Part shown: piece by piece, positions 46,682 through 55,930 of the stretch
Layout: each line of letters starts with the position of its first letter
Position numbering within the stretch: position 1 is the first letter of the stretch
NCBI RefSeq assembly: GCF_007677725.1
Contig: NZ_VEDF01000004.1
Span: 124,001-188,000, forward strand
Direction: 5' to 3'
Source: Pseudomonas sp. URMO17WK12:I11
GTDB taxonomy: Bacteria > Pseudomonadota > Gammaproteobacteria > Pseudomonadales > Pseudomonadaceae
DNA length: 64,000 bases
The notes under the pieces: model-generated
The model's input: only the letters and a program-made list of their open reading frames with translations
What the model was told of the DNA's origin: nothing
The model's database searches: none
Made by a program: the position numbers and the translations under genes

Positions 46682-47335
46682 ATGCCTGAATCCCGCCCAG
46701 CCTCCCCCGCCTTCCCTGCCCTGCGCATCAGCCTGCTCGCCACCTTGCTGGCCCTCGCCGTCCCGGTCCATGCCGAACAAGCGCCCGCCAGCGACGCCCG
46801 CTGGGTCAGCGACAGCCTGAGCACCTACGTGCGCAGTGGTCCGACCGACGGTCACCGCATCGTCGGCACGCTCAAGTCCGGCCAACCGGTGACCCTGGTT
46901 GGCAACCAAGGTAACTACAGCCAGGTGCGTGGACAGAATGGCGATCTGGTCTGGATTCTCACCAGCGACCTGCAGTCGGTACCCGGCCAGAACGAGCGCC
47001 TGCCGCAACTCGACGCCCAGGTTGCCGAGCTTTCCGGACAGCTCAAGAACATCGACGACAGCTGGAAGAACCGCGTGCAGGGCATGCAGGAAACCTTGGA
47101 CTCACGCAAGCAACTGATCGACGAACTGCAAGCGCGCAATCAGGCGCTGAACGAACAGCTTGACCAGAGCCAGTCGAGCTTGCGCGACACCCAGGCGCGG
47201 TTGGGCGACGAGAACAAGCAAGTGATGATGCGCTACATGGTCTACGGCGGCAGCATCGCTGGTGCCGGCCTGCTGGCAGGCTTGATCCTGCCGGCGCTGA
47301 CCCGTGGACGTAAGAAGAACGACCGTTGGTTCTGA
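46682..47335 (+). CDS. SH3-domain periplasmic protein with C-terminal anchor (TIGR04211/YgiM-like)
   Basis: A 217-residue envelope protein: signal peptide (about 1-31), a bacterial SH3 domain (about 38-100, WVSDSLSTYVRSGPTDGHRIVGTLKSGQPV), a coiled-coil (about 110-180, rich in Gln, Leu and Asp) and one C-terminal membrane helix (about 190-208) with a positively charged tail. This is the YgiM/TIGR04211 architecture. Its precise role is unknown; binding to cell-wall components is a common idea for the SH3 domain. It is divergent from the T6SS locus but belongs to the core genome. Confidence 0.88.
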   Translation: MPESRPASPAFPALRISLLATLLALAVPVHAEQAPASDARWVSDSLSTYVRSGPTDGHRIVGTLKSGQPVTLVGNQGNYSQVRGQNGDLVWILTSDLQSVPGQNERLPQLDAQVAELSGQLKNIDDSWKNRVQGMQETLDSRKQLIDELQARNQALNEQLDQSQSSLRDTQARLGDENKQVMMRYMVYGGSIAGAGLLAGLILPALTRGRKKNDRWF

Positions 47336-47345
47336 ACGCTTAGCC

Positions 47346-47363
47346 AAGCCGGCATGACGGCTT
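47346..47363. terminator. short hairpin after the SH3 gene
   Basis: AAGCCG and CGGCTT form a six-base stem with a six-base loop, 10 bases after the stop. It lies between convergent genes; the U-tract is poor. Confidence 0.4.
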
Positions 47364-47403
47364 CTTCGTGATCAAGCCGGGAAGAAGCCGCCGAGCCGAC
47401 CCT

Positions 47404-47676
47404 CTACTTGCCGCGTGCCTTGTTGTAAATGGTCTTGGCCCGATCGGCCGACGCTTGGCATTTTTCCATGTCGCCTGCTTTCTGGCCGTCTTTGGCCTGC
47501 TTCAATAGCGCTTTGAAGTCATGCGCCATGCCGCCATGCAGCCCCGGACCATCGGCCTTGTGGATGTCTTCCAGCTCTTTGATCTTGGCCGCGCAGTTGC
47601 TCGCGGGATCGGCGTGAGCGGTGAAACTCAGTACAGACGCAATCACCAGCAGAGGCACATATTTCATGGGTTTCAT
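47404..47676 (-). CDS. small exported protein of unknown function
   Basis: A 90-residue protein with a clear signal peptide (MKPMKYVPLLVIASVLSFTAHA). The mature part of about 68 residues is helical and charged, with two cysteines (SNCAAKI and MEKCQAS) that may pair in the periplasm. GGAG lies ahead of the ATG. No family is recognised with certainty. Confidence 0.7.
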   Translation of the reverse strand: MKPMKYVPLLVIASVLSFTAHADPASNCAAKIKELEDIHKADGPGLHGGMAHDFKALLKQAKDGQKAGDMEKCQASADRAKTIYNKARGK

Positions 47677-47769
47677 GGAGCGTTCTCCTGGAAATCAAAT
47701 GGATCGTGTTGGTGCATCGAGCTCAATGCAAACAGCAGCATAGCTGAGCCCAGCAAGCTCGCTGCCGGG

Positions 47770-48651
47770 CTATTGCCGCACGCCCTGCAATGCCTCCAGC
47801 ACGCGCGCGGTGGCTTGTTCGATTGGCCCCTCCCGGCAAGCGATACCCAGCTGACGCCATAAGCCTGGGCGCAGCGGGCGACGCACGATACGCCGGTCCA
47901 ATTGCGCTGCCTCGCCCTCCTGGGGTAACAACGTGGCGCCGTAGCCCGCGCCGACCAGGCTTTTGATGGCATCGTTGTAGTTCAACTCGATGCGCGGCTC
48001 AGGAAACAACCCTGCCGCTGCGAACCACTCGCCCGTCACGCGCGACAGTTGCGTGCTGCTGTCATTGAGAATCAATGCACGCTGGCCGAGCCATGCCGGT
48101 GTGACCCTGGCGGGTGGCTGCCAATCGGCCGGCACATAGGCAAGGATCGGATCGCGCCGCCAAGGCGTGAGGGCAATACCTTTACGCGCAACCTGGGGCA
48201 GCGCCACCAGGGCGATGTCCAACACGCCTTGCCGCAGGTGCGCCAACGACGCCTGGGAGGTGAGTACCTGCACCTGCACATCGATGCCGGGATGGGTAAG
48301 GCGCAGTTGCTCGAGCGCTTGTGGCAACAGATGCGCGATAGCGCCGGTCGACGCCCCCAGGCGCACGCGACCGCTGCGGCCCTCGACCTGGCTGCGGACC
48401 TCGTCCAGCGCCAGGTCGGCATCGGCCAGCAGGCAGCGGGCACGGGCCAGCAGGGTTTCACCGATAGCCGTGGGCCGCACCTGCTGGCGATTGCGGGTCA
48501 GAAGCGTGGCACCGACCCGCGACTCCAATTCCGCCACATGCAGGCTGATGGTTGGCGGCGCCAGATTGAGCTGGCGTGCCGCCTGGGCAAAGGAGCCCAG
48601 GTCGGCTATCGCCACCAACGTGCGCAGGCGGTCAAGGCTGAGTTCTCGCAT
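47770..48651 (-). CDS. LysR-family transcriptional regulator
   Basis: A 293-residue LysR protein: HTH at about 1-60 (LRTLVAIADLGSFAQAARQLNLAPPTISLHVAELESRVG) and effector-binding domain from about 90. It is divergent from argC with a 130-base gap containing an inverted repeat, and is likely to control argC. Confidence 0.9.
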   Translation of the reverse strand: MRELSLDRLRTLVAIADLGSFAQAARQLNLAPPTISLHVAELESRVGATLLTRNRQQVRPTAIGETLLARARCLLADADLALDEVRSQVEGRSGRVRLGASTGAIAHLLPQALEQLRLTHPGIDVQVQVLTSQASLAHLRQGVLDIALVALPQVARKGIALTPWRRDPILAYVPADWQPPARVTPAWLGQRALILNDSSTQLSRVTGEWFAAAGLFPEPRIELNYNDAIKSLVGAGYGATLLPQEGEAAQLDRRIVRRPLRPGLWRQLGIACREGPIEQATARVLEALQGVRQ

Positions 48652-48690
48652 TGGTGTGGCGTCCGGGGGGCGGGGATTGCATACGATTCA

Positions 48691-48728
48691 GAAAATATGA
48701 ACGTGCGCTTCACGATATTCAAATTTTC
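48691..48728. promoter_or_regulatory. inverted repeat between LysR gene and argC
   Basis: GAAAATATGAA (48691-48701) and TTCAAATTTTC (48718-48728) are inverted copies with one mismatch, centred between the divergent genes. The spacing and AT-rich arms fit a LysR recognition site. Confidence 0.5.
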
Positions 48729-48781
48729 TTTATATCGAAGGCAAGCGAGCATAGGTCACATCTCTACGAGCGGAATCGACC

Positions 48782-49717
48782 ATGCATACCCCACTGGTTT
48801 TCATCGATGGCGACCAAGGCACCACCGGCCTGCTAATCCACGCTCGCCTGCACGGCCGCGAGGATGTACGCCTGCTCACCCTGCCTGCCGACGAGCGCAA
48901 GAACCCGCAGCGCCGCGCCGAGGCCATCAACAGTGCCGACATCGCCCTGCTGTGCCTGCCCGACGATGCTGCCCGGCAGGCTGTACAGGCCATCCACAAT
49001 CCAGCGGTGCGGGTCATCGACGCCAGCTCTGCGCACCGCACCACGCCGGGCTGGGTCTACGGCCTGGCGGAACTCGACAGCGGCCAGGCCGAACGCATCG
49101 CCCGGGCCAAGCGCGTGAGCAATCCCGGCTGTTACCCGACCGGCGCCATCGCCCTGCTACGCCCGTTGATCCATGCAGGCCTGCTGCCGGCTGACTATCC
49201 ATTGAGCATTCATGCCGTCTCCGGCTACTCAGGGGGCGGTCGCGCGGCGGTGGAGCGGCACGAAGGCTCGAGCGCGCAGCAGGCGCCACAATTGCAGATG
49301 TACGGCCTGGAACTGGCCCACAAGCACGTTCCGGAGATTCAGTTGCACAGCGGGCTGGCGGCGCGCCCGGTGTTTCTGCCTGGCTACGCGGCGTATCGCC
49401 AAGGCATCGTGCTCAGCATCCCACTGCAACTGCGGCTGCTGCCTGGTCAAGCCAGCGCCGAACAGTTGCAGGCTTGCCTCGAACAGCACTACGAAGGTGC
49501 TCGCCATGTGCAGGTCATGCCCCTGCACCAGCACGGTCCAGCGGCACTGCTTGACCCTCAGGCCCTGAATGACAGCAATGACCTGCGCCTGGCGCTGTTC
49601 GCCAACCCGGAGCACGGCCAGGTCGTGCTGACCGCCGTGTTCGACAACCTGGGCAAGGGCGCCTCGGGCGCGGCGGTGCAGAACCTCGACCTCATGCTCG
49701 CGGCGATGCGCGACTAA
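48782..49717 (+). CDS. argC: N-acetyl-gamma-glutamyl-phosphate reductase, type 2
   Basis: A 311-residue reductase of arginine biosynthesis that makes N-acetylglutamate semialdehyde from the acyl phosphate using NADPH. The Rossmann start [17 protein letters not shown], the catalytic Cys117 in [14 protein letters not shown], and [15 protein letters not shown] are visible. At about 310 residues it is the short, type 2 form; pseudomonads usually also have a longer type 1 ArgC. LysR control next to it suggests conditional use. Confidence 0.9.
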   Translation: MHTPLVFIDGDQGTTGLLIHARLHGREDVRLLTLPADERKNPQRRAEAINSADIALLCLPDDAARQAVQAIHNPAVRVIDASSAHRTTPGWVYGLAELDSGQAERIARAKRVSNPGCYPTGAIALLRPLIHAGLLPADYPLSIHAVSGYSGGGRAAVERHEGSSAQQAPQLQMYGLELAHKHVPEIQLHSGLAARPVFLPGYAAYRQGIVLSIPLQLRLLPGQASAEQLQACLEQHYEGARHVQVMPLHQHGPAALLDPQALNDSNDLRLALFANPEHGQVVLTAVFDNLGKGASGAAVQNLDLMLAAMRD

Positions 49718-49789
49718 AAAGGGGTTAGACTGTGCCCCCACGCCAGTCAGGTATGGGGTGATCCAACCGCAGCCGGAGTCCTTGCACCG

Positions 49790-50476
49790 ATGTTCATTCT
49801 CAGCCGCCTCGACAGCGTGGTGCCCGAAACCTTCCAGAACCAGATCCGCGAACTGGTGATTCACAATGTCGGCGAATTGAGCAGCGTTGCCATCCAGGCG
49901 GACAACCCGCTCTACCCGCTGTACCAATACGGTGTGGGCATGGAAGTCCATCATTACCTGGACGCCATGGGCGCCAGCGGCGGCCTGGCAGTGGAGGTGC
50001 TGTTGGCCCTGGATGCCGACGCCCCGGATCAGTTGCTTGGTTTTGCCCTGGCATTGCCGGCGCAGGACAATCCCCAGGCCTGCGCCCTGGCGTTTCTGGC
50101 CGTGGCTGCAAGCCACCGTCGTCGAGGCATCGCCCGGGCCTTGCTGGGCGATCTGCAGGCACGCTACGCCAGCGTCGAGCTCAATGCCTTTGCGCACCAG
50201 GTGGCGTGGTTCGAAAACATGGGCATGCAAGTGCTAGCTGCCAGCGGACCGCAAGTGCTGATGAGCAGCACCGGCCAGGCCAGCGGCGCGCTGATCGGAC
50301 GCGTGGACATCGCGCCGATCTACCAGAGCGCCGAAGTGCTGCAAATTCACACCTACCTGCTCAACCAGCAAGGTGAGGACGCCATGCTCGAAGCCGAGCA
50401 GCAGCGTGATGAAAGGCTCGATGCGCTGACCGCGCAAGCCAATGCCTGCGTTCAGGCGCGAAGGTCCGTGCACTGA
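49790..50476 (+). CDS. GNAT-family N-acetyltransferase
   Basis: A 228-residue protein with a GNAT core. The acetyl-CoA pyrophosphate-binding motif is LAVAASHRRRGIARALLGDLQARY (about residues 101-125), followed by ELNAFAHQVAWFENMGMQV, the beta5-alpha4 part. A C-terminal helical tail extends beyond the fold. Substrate unknown. It starts 72 bases after argC on the same strand and may be co-transcribed. Confidence 0.8.
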   Translation: MFILSRLDSVVPETFQNQIRELVIHNVGELSSVAIQADNPLYPLYQYGVGMEVHHYLDAMGASGGLAVEVLLALDADAPDQLLGFALALPAQDNPQACALAFLAVAASHRRRGIARALLGDLQARYASVELNAFAHQVAWFENMGMQVLAASGPQVLMSSTGQASGALIGRVDIAPIYQSAEVLQIHTYLLNQQGEDAMLEAEQQRDERLDALTAQANACVQARRSVH

Positions 50477-50482
50477 ACCCGG

Positions 50483-51238
50483 TCAGGCGTGTACCCAACG
50501 CCTGTGCAGCGCGCGCGCCAGGGCATCGAGCATGAAGCCCAGCACACCGATCAGCAGCACCATGGCCATCAGCTCCGAGTAGGCCAGGCGATCGCGGGTA
50601 TCGAGGATGAAATAACCTAGCCCAGCGCTGACACCGAGCATTTCACACGGCACCAGCACGATCCACAGGATACCGATGGCCAGGCGCACACCGGTCAGCA
50701 CATGGCCGATGACGCCAGGAACGATCACCTTGCATAGGGTTTCCCAACGCGTGGCGCTCAGGCTGCGGCTGAGCTGCAGCCAACGCGGATCGAGCTGCCG
50801 CACGCCGGCTGCGGTGTTCAACAGGATCGGCCAGAGCGCCGCGAATGCCAGCAGGAAGTAGATCGGCTGGTCGCCCACGCCCATCAGCATCACCACCACC
50901 GGCATCCACGACAGCGGCGAGATCATCCGCAGAAACTGAAACGCCGGCGTGGTGGCCGCTTCCAGATGCCGATAACTGCCCACCAGCAGGCCCAGTGGCA
51001 CGCCAATCAGCAACGCCAGCAGCAGGCCGACGAGAATACGCTTGAGGCTGACCCAGATATGCCCGTAGACCTCGGCCTGGCCGAGCAACTCGACCAGGCT
51101 TGCCAGGGTCGCCTGCGGCGCGAAGCGTGCCGATAGGCCGTCGGCCTCGCCGAACAGCTGCACCCCAGCCCACCACAGCAGCAACAAGCCCAGCAAACCG
51201 ACAAGGCCAAGGCCTGCGTGTATCACGTGCGTGCGCAT
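50483..51238 (-). CDS. ABC importer permease, SsuC/TauC type
   Basis: A 251-residue BPD_transp_1 permease with six helices. The EAA-like loop is SATRWETLCKVIVPGVIGHVLTGVRLAIG, as in permeases for nitrate, sulfonate and taurine. Its ATG overlaps the upstream substrate-binding-protein stop by one base. It completes the transporter of this operon. Confidence 0.88.
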   Translation of the reverse strand: MRTHVIHAGLGLVGLLGLLLLWWAGVQLFGEADGLSARFAPQATLASLVELLGQAEVYGHIWVSLKRILVGLLLALLIGVPLGLLVGSYRHLEAATTPAFQFLRMISPLSWMPVVVMLMGVGDQPIYFLLAFAALWPILLNTAAGVRQLDPRWLQLSRSLSATRWETLCKVIVPGVIGHVLTGVRLAIGILWIVLVPCEMLGVSAGLGYFILDTRDRLAYSELMAMVLLIGVLGFMLDALARALHRRWVHA

Positions 51239-52443
51239 CAGACCGCAAACTCCTCGCTGCGCCGCAAGTCCTCGGCAATGCCGAACACCGACGGCCCGCC
51301 TACGGCGGCAATGGCGTTGCGCACGAAACGCTCATCCACCAAGTCGCGCGCGGCATGGGCCGGATCCAGACCTGCGAGAAACGCACTGTCACCCTCGATC
51401 AGCGTGTGCTTCAGTCGCTTGACCAGCTCCTCGGTGTAGCTGGGGTACGGATAGGGCTGGAAGTCGATGCGCTGTTCGTCCCACTGCTGGTGCACGATCG
51501 CGCCGCTGGCGAGATAAGCGGCGCGGTCCTCGGCGGGCGGGGCCAGGACTTTGCTGAGCACGGCCGGCTCATGCGGGGTGTATTTGTTCGGCCCGGCCTT
51601 GGACAGCAAAGCCGCCGCCTCTGCGCGGTGCTCGCGGGTCCATTGCTGTGCCTTGACGATGGCGTTGACCACCTTCTGTGACCACTCAGGGCGATTGTTC
51701 AGGTCATGCTCGTGCATGAATACCACGCAGCAGGCATGATTGCGCCAGACATCTCCGGTGAAGCGCTGAACCCGCCCGACCTTGAGGTTCTCGGCCAGGG
51801 CGTTGAACGGTTCGGCGACGATATAGCCGGCAATGCGTTTGCTCGCCAGCGCCGGCGGCATGTCCGACGGCGGTAGCACCAGCAGGTTGACCTCGTTGGC
51901 GGCCAACTGCGCGTTGGCCGCTTTGGACACCGGGGTCAGACCATTGTCGTTGAGCATCTGCTGCAGCACCACGTTGTGGATCGAATACCAGAACGGAATC
52001 GCCACTGTCTTGCCGCCGAGTTGCTTGATGTCGGCGATGTCCGGGGCCACGGTCAGGCCGGAGCCGCCGACGTGGTTCCAGGCTACGACCTTGGCCGGCA
52101 CCTTGCTGGCATAGCGCGCCCAAACGGTCATTGGCGACAGCAGGTGGATGACGTTGACCTGGCCTGAGATGAACGCTTCGATCACCTGTGCCCAGCTGCG
52201 CAGCAGAACCGGTCGCTCCGCCTTGATGCCCTCGGCCTCGAACAGTCCGTTGTTGTGCGCCACCAGCAACGGCGTGGCGTCGGTGATCGGCAGGTAGCCG
52301 ATGCGCACCGGTGCGTCCGGCTCGGCGGCGGCGCGGGCCTGCAAGCTGGACAGTAGCGGCACGGCACCGGCGGCGGTGAGCATGGCGCTGAGCTTGAGAA
52401 AATCACGACGCGAGGTAGAGGAACAGCAGTCATCCATGCACAT
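51238..52443 (-). CDS. ABC importer substrate-binding protein, Tat signal (SsuA/NrtA-like)
   Basis: A 401-residue periplasmic binding protein. The N-terminus TSRRDFLKLSAMLTAAGAV is a twin-arginine signal, so it is exported folded. The body (VRIGYLPITDATPLLVAHNNGLFEAEGIKAE, then FWYSIHNVVLQQML) is of the NrtA/SsuA/TauA cluster. The ATG at 52443 follows GGAG and overlaps the ATPase gene. The ligand is probably an aliphatic or aromatic organosulfur compound, taking the flavoprotein neighbour into account; this is inference. Confidence 0.87.
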   Translation of the reverse strand: MCMDDCCSSTSRRDFLKLSAMLTAAGAVPLLSSLQARAAAEPDAPVRIGYLPITDATPLLVAHNNGLFEAEGIKAERPVLLRSWAQVIEAFISGQVNVIHLLSPMTVWARYASKVPAKVVAWNHVGGSGLTVAPDIADIKQLGGKTVAIPFWYSIHNVVLQQMLNDNGLTPVSKAANAQLAANEVNLLVLPPSDMPPALASKRIAGYIVAEPFNALAENLKVGRVQRFTGDVWRNHACCVVFMHEHDLNNRPEWSQKVVNAIVKAQQWTREHRAEAAALLSKAGPNKYTPHEPAVLSKVLAPPAEDRAAYLASGAIVHQQWDEQRIDFQPYPYPSYTEELVKRLKHTLIEGDSAFLAGLDPAHAARDLVDERFVRNAIAAVGGPSVFGIAEDLRRSEEFAV

Positions 52444-53251
52444 GTGCAGGCTCCAAAGGCAACGAGCAGGGGCGAGGCTCAGCGTTGCCGCTGGCCTGCC
52501 GCAGGGTTTTCAGAATGTCGATACGCAGCGCGCCGAGCTCCTCGACCCGCTGCGCCCGCGGTTGCGGCAGGTCGATGGACCATTGGCCGAGCACACGCGC
52601 CGGCTGATCGCCCAGCAACAGCACGCGGTCGGACAACAGCAGGGCTTCGTCGATATCGTGGGTAATCAGCACCGCAGCGGTGTTGTGAGTGGCGATCAAC
52701 TGCAAAAGCAGTTGCTGCATGTCGGCACGGGTGACCTCATCCAGGGCACCGAAGGGCTCATCGAGCAGCAGCACTTGCGGCTGGCGTGCCAGGCAGCGGG
52801 CCAGTGCCGTGCGCTGGGCCATGCCGCCGGACAACTGGGCAGGATATTGGCCACGTGCGCGATCCAGGCCCACGGCGCTGATCGCATGGTCGATGCGGGC
52901 GCGACGTTCGGCCGGCGCCAGCTTGGGTTGCCGGGCGAAGTCCAGGCCGAAGGCGACGTTTTTCTCCAGGCTCAGCCAGGGCAGCAGGCTGGGGTCTTGA
53001 AAGGCCACCGCCAGGCGCGGGTGCGGGCCTTGCAGTGGCAGCCCATGCAGGCTCACGCTGCCGCTGCAGGGCTGTTGCAGGCCGGCCAGCACCCGCAGCA
53101 AGCTGGACTTGCCTACGCCACTGGGGCCAAGAATGCTCACCACCTCACCGGGCACCAGTTGCAGATCGAACTGCGCCAGCACCGCTTGCCACCCCCCTTC
53201 ACGCGGATAACCCAGGCTGATGCCCTGGGCATGCAGCAACGCCTGGCTCAT
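52430..53251 (-). CDS. ABC importer ATPase, SsuB/TauB type
   Basis: A 273-residue ATPase: Walker A GPSGVGKSSLLRVLAGL, Q-loop (AFQDPSLLPW), signature LSGGMAQRTALARCLA, Walker B VLLLDEPFGALDEVTR, H-loop (LITHDIDEALLLSD). This is the typical pattern of nitrate/sulfonate/taurine importers. It overlaps both the flavoprotein gene upstream (ATGA) and the binding-protein gene downstream. Confidence 0.92.
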   Translation of the reverse strand: MSQALLHAQGISLGYPREGGWQAVLAQFDLQLVPGEVVSILGPSGVGKSSLLRVLAGLQQPCSGSVSLHGLPLQGPHPRLAVAFQDPSLLPWLSLEKNVAFGLDFARQPKLAPAERRARIDHAISAVGLDRARGQYPAQLSGGMAQRTALARCLARQPQVLLLDEPFGALDEVTRADMQQLLLQLIATHNTAAVLITHDIDEALLLSDRVLLLGDQPARVLGQWSIDLPQPRAQRVEELGALRIDILKTLRQASGNAEPRPCSLPLEPAHVHG

Positions 53252-54312
53252 GCGCTGGCAGCCTGGCGGTGCAGTTCGGCGCGGAGCTGGACCAGGCTAG
53301 GCGTGACGATCGGCACGAACGCCGACTCGCGCCAGCGTCGGGCGAAGCCTGCGCCGAACTCATCCAGGTAGGCCTTGCCGCCACTGGCCTGCAGTTCGAG
53401 CTGAACGGCATCGGCGGCGCTTTCGGCCAGGGTGATGCGCAGTTTGAACAGCGCCGCCGGCTGGCCTTCGAAGCGACCTTCGAGCAAGCCCTGCTTGAGC
53501 TCGGCCACGGTGTTTTCCAAACGCTCCTTGAGCACCTGGCGGTGCTCCTCAAGGAACGACAAGCGCCCATGCAGGTGCTCGTGGACTTCCTGCAGCGAGC
53601 GCCGCGCCAGGCCAATTGCCATACCGCACTGCAACGCCAGAAACGCAGGCCGCACCTTGGGCAGAAACTGGCGGGCATTATCGTGCAACAGCCAGTCGCG
53701 GCCCAGTTCCACCTCATGGAACGCCAGCGCGGCGGTATTGCTCGATTGCAGCCCCATCAGCTGCAGGTCGTCGGAGCGCTCAAGGCCAGGGCTGGTAGAG
53801 GGGATGGCTGTGACGAACGGCGCCCCGCCGGCTTCGTCTTCGATCGCGGCGGCGACGACGAAGCCACTTTTGCGCAAGTTGGTCACCCAATGCAGGCGGC
53901 CGTCCAGGGTCCAGCCCGTTGCGCTTGGGCGAGCGCGCACTTGCAGCGACTCGATGCCCGAGAGGAATTTCATGGCATTTGACAGCCCGGTGGCACCGGC
54001 CAGCTCGCCGGTCAGCAGACCGGGCAGCAAGCGCTCGCGCAGGGTTTGATTGGGGCTTTGCAGCAGGTATTCGATGAACGCGCGCTGGCCCCAGCAGACG
54101 AACGCTGCGGCCAATGAACGGCTGGCGATGGCAGCGATGGCCTCGACCGCATGGGAGACCGCGCCGCCGCTGCCGCCCATGGCCGGATCCACGCCGATGC
54201 GCAGCAGCTGTGATTCGGCGATGTGCGCGAGCACCTGCTGCGGCTCGCACTGCCCCTGGTCGATGGCTTCGGCATGGGCATCCAGCCACTGACGAAATGC
54301 ATTATCAAGCAT
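53248..54312 (-). CDS. acyl-CoA-dehydrogenase-fold flavoprotein (SfnC/DszC-like)
   Basis: A 354-residue protein with the acyl-CoA dehydrogenase fold. The N-terminal part is LLRIGVDPAMGGSGGAVSHAVEAIAAIASRSLAAAF, the mid domain is ATGLSNAMKFL...LDGRLHWVTNLRKSGFVVAAA, and the C-terminal part is a helical bundle. It lacks an obvious catalytic Glu context and is shorter than true dehydrogenases. Several relatives are flavin-dependent monooxygenases for sulfur heterocycles or sulfones, or have lost enzyme activity. It leads the transporter operon, coupled to the ATPase gene. Confidence 0.75.
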   Translation of the reverse strand: MLDNAFRQWLDAHAEAIDQGQCEPQQVLAHIAESQLLRIGVDPAMGGSGGAVSHAVEAIAAIASRSLAAAFVCWGQRAFIEYLLQSPNQTLRERLLPGLLTGELAGATGLSNAMKFLSGIESLQVRARPSATGWTLDGRLHWVTNLRKSGFVVAAAIEDEAGGAPFVTAIPSTSPGLERSDDLQLMGLQSSNTAALAFHEVELGRDWLLHDNARQFLPKVRPAFLALQCGMAIGLARRSLQEVHEHLHGRLSFLEEHRQVLKERLENTVAELKQGLLEGRFEGQPAALFKLRITLAESAADAVQLELQASGGKAYLDEFGAGFARRWRESAFVPIVTPSLVQLRAELHRQAASA

Positions 54313-54360
54313 GTCCCTACTCCTTGTTTGATCGCAGGCGCTACCGGCGCCAGGCCGACA

Positions 54361-54921
54361 TCATGTGGTTGGCTGCCAGCGGTACTTGCTCAGCTCGTCA
54401 TTGAGCGGCGTCTGGGCGAACACATTAGCAAAGTTGCACAAGGTTGCGAGGCTCACGCCCAGAATCACTTCCAAGGCGTTGCCTTCGGTGAAGCCGGCGT
54501 CGCGCAGTGCTTGATAAGTAGCGGCGCTGACATTGCCGCGGGTGGCGATGACTTCGCGGGTGAAGGCGGCCAGGGTTTCGTAGCGGGCGTCAGGCAATTG
54601 GCCACGTGCGCGCAGCGCCTCGACCACCTCAGCAGGCAACTTGGCCTTGTTCAGCGCAACGGCGGTGTGCCCGGCGACGCAGAAATCGCAGCCATGCTCG
54701 GTGGCAGCGATCAGCTGCACCACCTCACGCTCGGCCAGGGTGAGTTGGGACTTGCCGTTCAACGCCGATACCGTGACGTAGGTTTCCAACGCCGCTGGCG
54801 CATTGGCCAGCACGCCAAGCAAGTTGGGGATGAAACCGGAGTTCTTTTGCGCGTTTTCAAGGAATGGGCGAGCCGCTTCCGGGGCGCTCTGCAGAGTGTG
54901 TAGAGTAATGCGCGAGGTCAT
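54361..54921 (-). CDS. carboxymuconolactone decarboxylase/AhpD-like protein
   Basis: A 186-residue all-helical protein of the CMD/AhpD family. The redox motif is GCDFCVAGHTAVALNKA (CxxC followed by His). Such proteins act as alkylhydroperoxidases with disulfide redox chemistry. It lies 48 bases ahead of the flavoprotein gene on the same strand and is divergent from an AraC regulator, suggesting a single regulated unit. Substrate unknown. Confidence 0.85.
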   Translation of the reverse strand: MTSRITLHTLQSAPEAARPFLENAQKNSGFIPNLLGVLANAPAALETYVTVSALNGKSQLTLAEREVVQLIAATEHGCDFCVAGHTAVALNKAKLPAEVVEALRARGQLPDARYETLAAFTREVIATRGNVSAATYQALRDAGFTEGNALEVILGVSLATLCNFANVFAQTPLNDELSKYRWQPTT

Positions 54922-55024
54922 GGAGAGGTGTCCTTGAGTGAGAAGTGGCTATAGTCTGTTGGTTATAAGAACCGCTCTCCATATTCATCAGTCGCTTTTT
55001 CTTGCTCCTGAGTCTTTGCATTAG

Positions 55025-55930
55025 ATGATTTCATCCAGCCATCTCGTCGATTGGTTATTAGAAAGCCTGGAGCTCGACACCAGTTTGTTTCACGTGGGCC
55101 GCTACTGCGGTGCCTGGCGTGCCAGCACCCACGGCATGGGCCGTGCCAGCTTTCATCTGGTGGTTCAAGGACACTGCTGGCTGCATGTCGACGGCCACGA
55201 TCAGCCCGAACGGTTGGAAGCTGGCGATGCGGTGTTTCTGTTGCGCGACCTGGGATATCGGCTTTCCAGCGATCAGGATCCCGCCACAGCCTGTGCACAG
55301 CCGCGGCAAACCATGCAGGCGCTGGCCCCCGCTGCAAGCGATGGCGTAGGCCTGGTGTGCGGTTTTTTCGACTTTCGCCCGGGCTTGTCGTCGCTGATCG
55401 TCGAGGGACTGGCCGACTGGATCGTGCTGCGCGCCAATGAGCCGGCCGGGCATGCGGCCAGGACCCTGTTCGGCCTGATTCTGGACGAGTGCCAAGGCAC
55501 TGCGTCCCAGACCTTGCTCGAGCGCCTGACGCACCTGCTGTTTCTTTACGTCCTGCGCCAGCAGGTGAATGCCGGCACGCCGCTGCGCGGGCTCGTGGCC
55601 CTGGCGCGCCAGCCTGGTTTCAGTGCCCTGCTGGAGCAACTGATCGATCAGCCTGGACAAGCCTGGAGCCTGGAAACCATGGCGGCGCTGACCGGACTTT
55701 CGCGCTCGGCGTTCTTCAAGCGTTTCGTCGACTGCGCCGGGCAGTCGCCGGGCCAAGTGCTTCTGGCCCTGCGCATGCGCCATGCCCGTCACTTGCTGCA
55801 AGCGGGCAACACGGTAGAGCAAGTCGGTGCGCAGGTCGGTTATCAATCGGTAGCTGCCTTCACCCGCGCCTTTGCCAAGGCCATTGGCGTGCAACCGGGG
55901 GCGTACCGACGCCAGCATGAACAGCGCTGA
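55025..55930 (+). CDS. AraC-family regulator with cupin domain
   Basis: A 301-residue AraC/XylS protein. The N-terminal AraC_binding/Cupin_6 domain (about 5-185; FHLVVQGHCWLHVDG, LEAGDAVFLLRDLGYRL) precedes the double HTH (about 200-298; SLETMAALTGLSRSAFFKRF and VGAQVGYQSVAAFTRAF). It is divergent from the AhpD-like gene across about 100 bases and probably controls it and the importer operon. Confidence 0.88.
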   Translation: MISSSHLVDWLLESLELDTSLFHVGRYCGAWRASTHGMGRASFHLVVQGHCWLHVDGHDQPERLEAGDAVFLLRDLGYRLSSDQDPATACAQPRQTMQALAPAASDGVGLVCGFFDFRPGLSSLIVEGLADWIVLRANEPAGHAARTLFGLILDECQGTASQTLLERLTHLLFLYVLRQQVNAGTPLRGLVALARQPGFSALLEQLIDQPGQAWSLETMAALTGLSRSAFFKRFVDCAGQSPGQVLLALRMRHARHLLQAGNTVEQVGAQVGYQSVAAFTRAFAKAIGVQPGAYRRQHEQR

